Shown here in pieces: positions 5,246-6,470 of a DNA stretch of 6,470 bases; the first letter of the stretch is position 1; every line of letters begins with the position of its first letter. The DNA is from Akkermansia sp. Lineage in GTDB: Bacteria; Verrucomicrobiota; Verrucomicrobiia; Verrucomicrobiales; Akkermansiaceae. The translations under genes were made by a program, and so were the position numbers. The notes below the pieces were generated by a model. It had not been told where the DNA came from and ran no database searches. It saw only the letters and a list, made by a program, of their open reading frames with translations. The stretch is taken from assembly GCA_020047775.1 (NCBI GenBank), contig JAIFNK010000313.1:1-6470 (forward strand), in the 5' to 3' direction.

Positions 5246-6427
5246 GTGCACCCTCATTCCCAACTCGCGGTCATCGGCGGCGGCCCGGCCGGCCTCCGTG
5301 CGGCGGAGGTGGCGGCCACCGCCGGGCGGCAAGTCACCCTTTATGACGGCAAGCCTTCCGTCGGCCGGAAATTTCTCGTCGCGGGGAAGGGCGGCCTCAA
5401 TCTCACCCATGCCGAATCCCTCGACCGATTCGCCACCCGCTACTCCGGTCCCGGCCAGCCAGCGGAATTCTGGGCAAACCTCATCGCCGGCTTCGATCCC
5501 GCCGACCTCCGCGCCTGGGCGGCCGGGCTTGGTGTGGAAACCTTCCAAGCCACCAGCGGTCGCGTTTACCCGCGGGCCCTCAAAGCCGCCCCGCTGCTCC
5601 GCCGCTGGATCGAGCGACTGCGCGGACTGGGCGTTGGTTTTGAAATGAACCACCGCCTGATCTCGTTCGACTCATCCCGCCGACTCGGATTCTCAAACGG
5701 CCAGGCCGCCACCGCCGACGCCGTCATCCTGGCCCTCGGTGGCGGCTCGTGGGCGAAAACCGGCTCCGACGGCGGCTGGACCTCGATTTTTGAAAATCTC
5801 GGCATCGCCCATCACCCGCTGGCCCCGGCGAACTGCGGTTGGGAACACGAATGGCCGCCCGAAGTCCTTGCCGCCGCCGAGGGCAAGCCGCTCAAAAACA
5901 TCCAGGTCCGCGCCGGGGAAATGACCGCCATCGGCGAGCTCATGGTCACCCGCTACGGTCTCGAGGGCGGCGCGATCTACCAACTCGGCAGCGCCCTCCG
6001 CGCCATGCCGAAGCCCGCCATCGCCATCGATTTCAAGCCGACTTTCACGCATGCCCGGCTCGTCGCGAAGATGGAATCCGTTCGCCGTGATTTCCTCAAT
6101 GAAGCCCGCATCCGCTGGAAACTCAGTGAACCCGCCCACGCCATCCTCGCCCGGAAAACTTGGGGCGACGCGGATTCCCTCGCCCGCGAAGTCAAAAACT
6201 GCGTCCTCCCGCTCACCCGCCCGCGCCCGCTCGACGAAGCGATTTCCTCCGCCGGCGGCGTCTGCTGGAGTGAAATCGATGACACCTTGATGCTGAAAAA
6301 GCTCCCGGGCATCTTCCTCGCCGGAGAAATGATCGACTGGGAAGCCCCGACTGGCGGCTACCTCATGCAAGGCTGCTTCGCCACCGGCACACGGGCGGCG
6401 AAGTCAGCGGTGGCGTGGCTGGGGTGA
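5246..6427 (+). CDS. FAD-dependent flavoprotein, HI0933-like, PP_4765 (TIGR03862) type
   Basis: The product is 393 residues from the GTG at 5246. The dinucleotide-binding VIGGGPAG then sits at residues 9-16, as expected for this fold. An in-frame ATG at 5171 would add 25 Arg/His/Asn/Pro-rich residues before the FAD fold and is less likely, though possible. Other signatures are GRKFLVAGKGGLNLTHAE (40-57), SGRVYPRALKAAPLLRRW (104-121), ALGGGSWAKTGSDG (163-176), ANCGW (195-199), TRYGLEGGAIY (235-245), SSAGGV (334-339) and the C-terminal GEMIDWEAPTGGYLMQGCFA (360-379). The AAPLLRRW, ANCGW and EAPTGGYLMQG motifs point to the PP_4765 subgroup of the HI0933/BaiN-like flavoproteins rather than to the YhiN group. 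The protein should bind FAD and act as a cytoplasmic oxidoreductase; the substrate is unknown. The gene is intact, diverges from the RNase-like gene, and has no visible downstream partner or terminator in the last 43 bases. Confidence 0.88.
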   Translation: MHPHSQLAVIGGGPAGLRAAEVAATAGRQVTLYDGKPSVGRKFLVAGKGGLNLTHAESLDRFATRYSGPGQPAEFWANLIAGFDPADLRAWAAGLGVETFQATSGRVYPRALKAAPLLRRWIERLRGLGVGFEMNHRLISFDSSRRLGFSNGQAATADAVILALGGGSWAKTGSDGGWTSIFENLGIAHHPLAPANCGWEHEWPPEVLAAAEGKPLKNIQVRAGEMTAIGELMVTRYGLEGGAIYQLGSALRAMPKPAIAIDFKPTFTHARLVAKMESVRRDFLNEARIRWKLSEPAHAILARKTWGDADSLAREVKNCVLPLTRPRPLDEAISSAGGVCWSEIDDTLMLKKLPGIFLAGEMIDWEAPTGGYLMQGCFATGTRAAKSAVAWLG

Positions 6428-6470
6428 CTTTGAAATTCGACATTTCCAGATCGCCTTTTCCCACGCTAGC

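Noticed and set aside
6428..6470. Possible terminator or next gene start after the flavoprotein
   Set aside because: Only a weak gaaat/atttc pairing is present, with no GC-rich stem and T-run, and too little sequence remains to call a gene.

Overview
The window looks like chromosomal DNA from a GC-rich, Gram-negative-type bacterium, most likely of the Verrucomicrobiota (Planctomycetota is the main alternative). This rests on the ResB-like/CcsA pair with a long N-terminal region on CcsA, the near absence of Shine-Dalgarno sequences at the gene starts, the PP_4765-type flavoprotein, and remembered similarity of the small lipoprotein to planctomycete and verrucomicrobial proteins. No database search was possible, so the phylum is an inference.

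Layout. Five genes lie on the minus strand and are read from about 5001 down to 1. They are a beta-CASP metallo-beta-lactamase RNase-like protein (5001-3640), a membrane-anchored coiled-coil protein with a 7-residue tandem repeat (3472-2447), a small lipoprotein of unknown function (2386-1799), a ResB-like cytochrome c biogenesis protein (1756-524) and the first 177 codons of a CcsA-type protein that runs off the left edge (531-1). One gene lies on the plus strand: a FAD-dependent flavoprotein of the HI0933/PP_4765 type (5246-6427). It diverges from the RNase-like gene across a 244-bp intergenic region that holds a clear inverted repeat and possible promoters for both genes. The last 43 bases hold nothing I can assign.

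How the genes may work together. resB and ccsA overlap by 8 nt and are almost certainly translated together. Their products form the System II cytochrome c synthase, which moves heme across the membrane and attaches it to apocytochromes on the outer face. The lipoprotein gene lies 42 bp upstream of resB and the coiled-coil gene 60 bp upstream of that, so both may be co-transcribed with the synthase genes. Whether they take part in cytochrome maturation is unknown. The RNase-like gene is separated from this group by 167 bp containing a possible promoter, so it may be a separate unit.

I found no mobile element, RNA gene, CRISPR array or defence system. The least ordinary signals are the 21-bp in-frame minisatellite, the unannotated small frame ending in an ATGA overlap at 3469-3472, the inverted repeat in the divergent region, and the uncharacterised lipoprotein and coiled-coil pair upstream of resB-ccsA.
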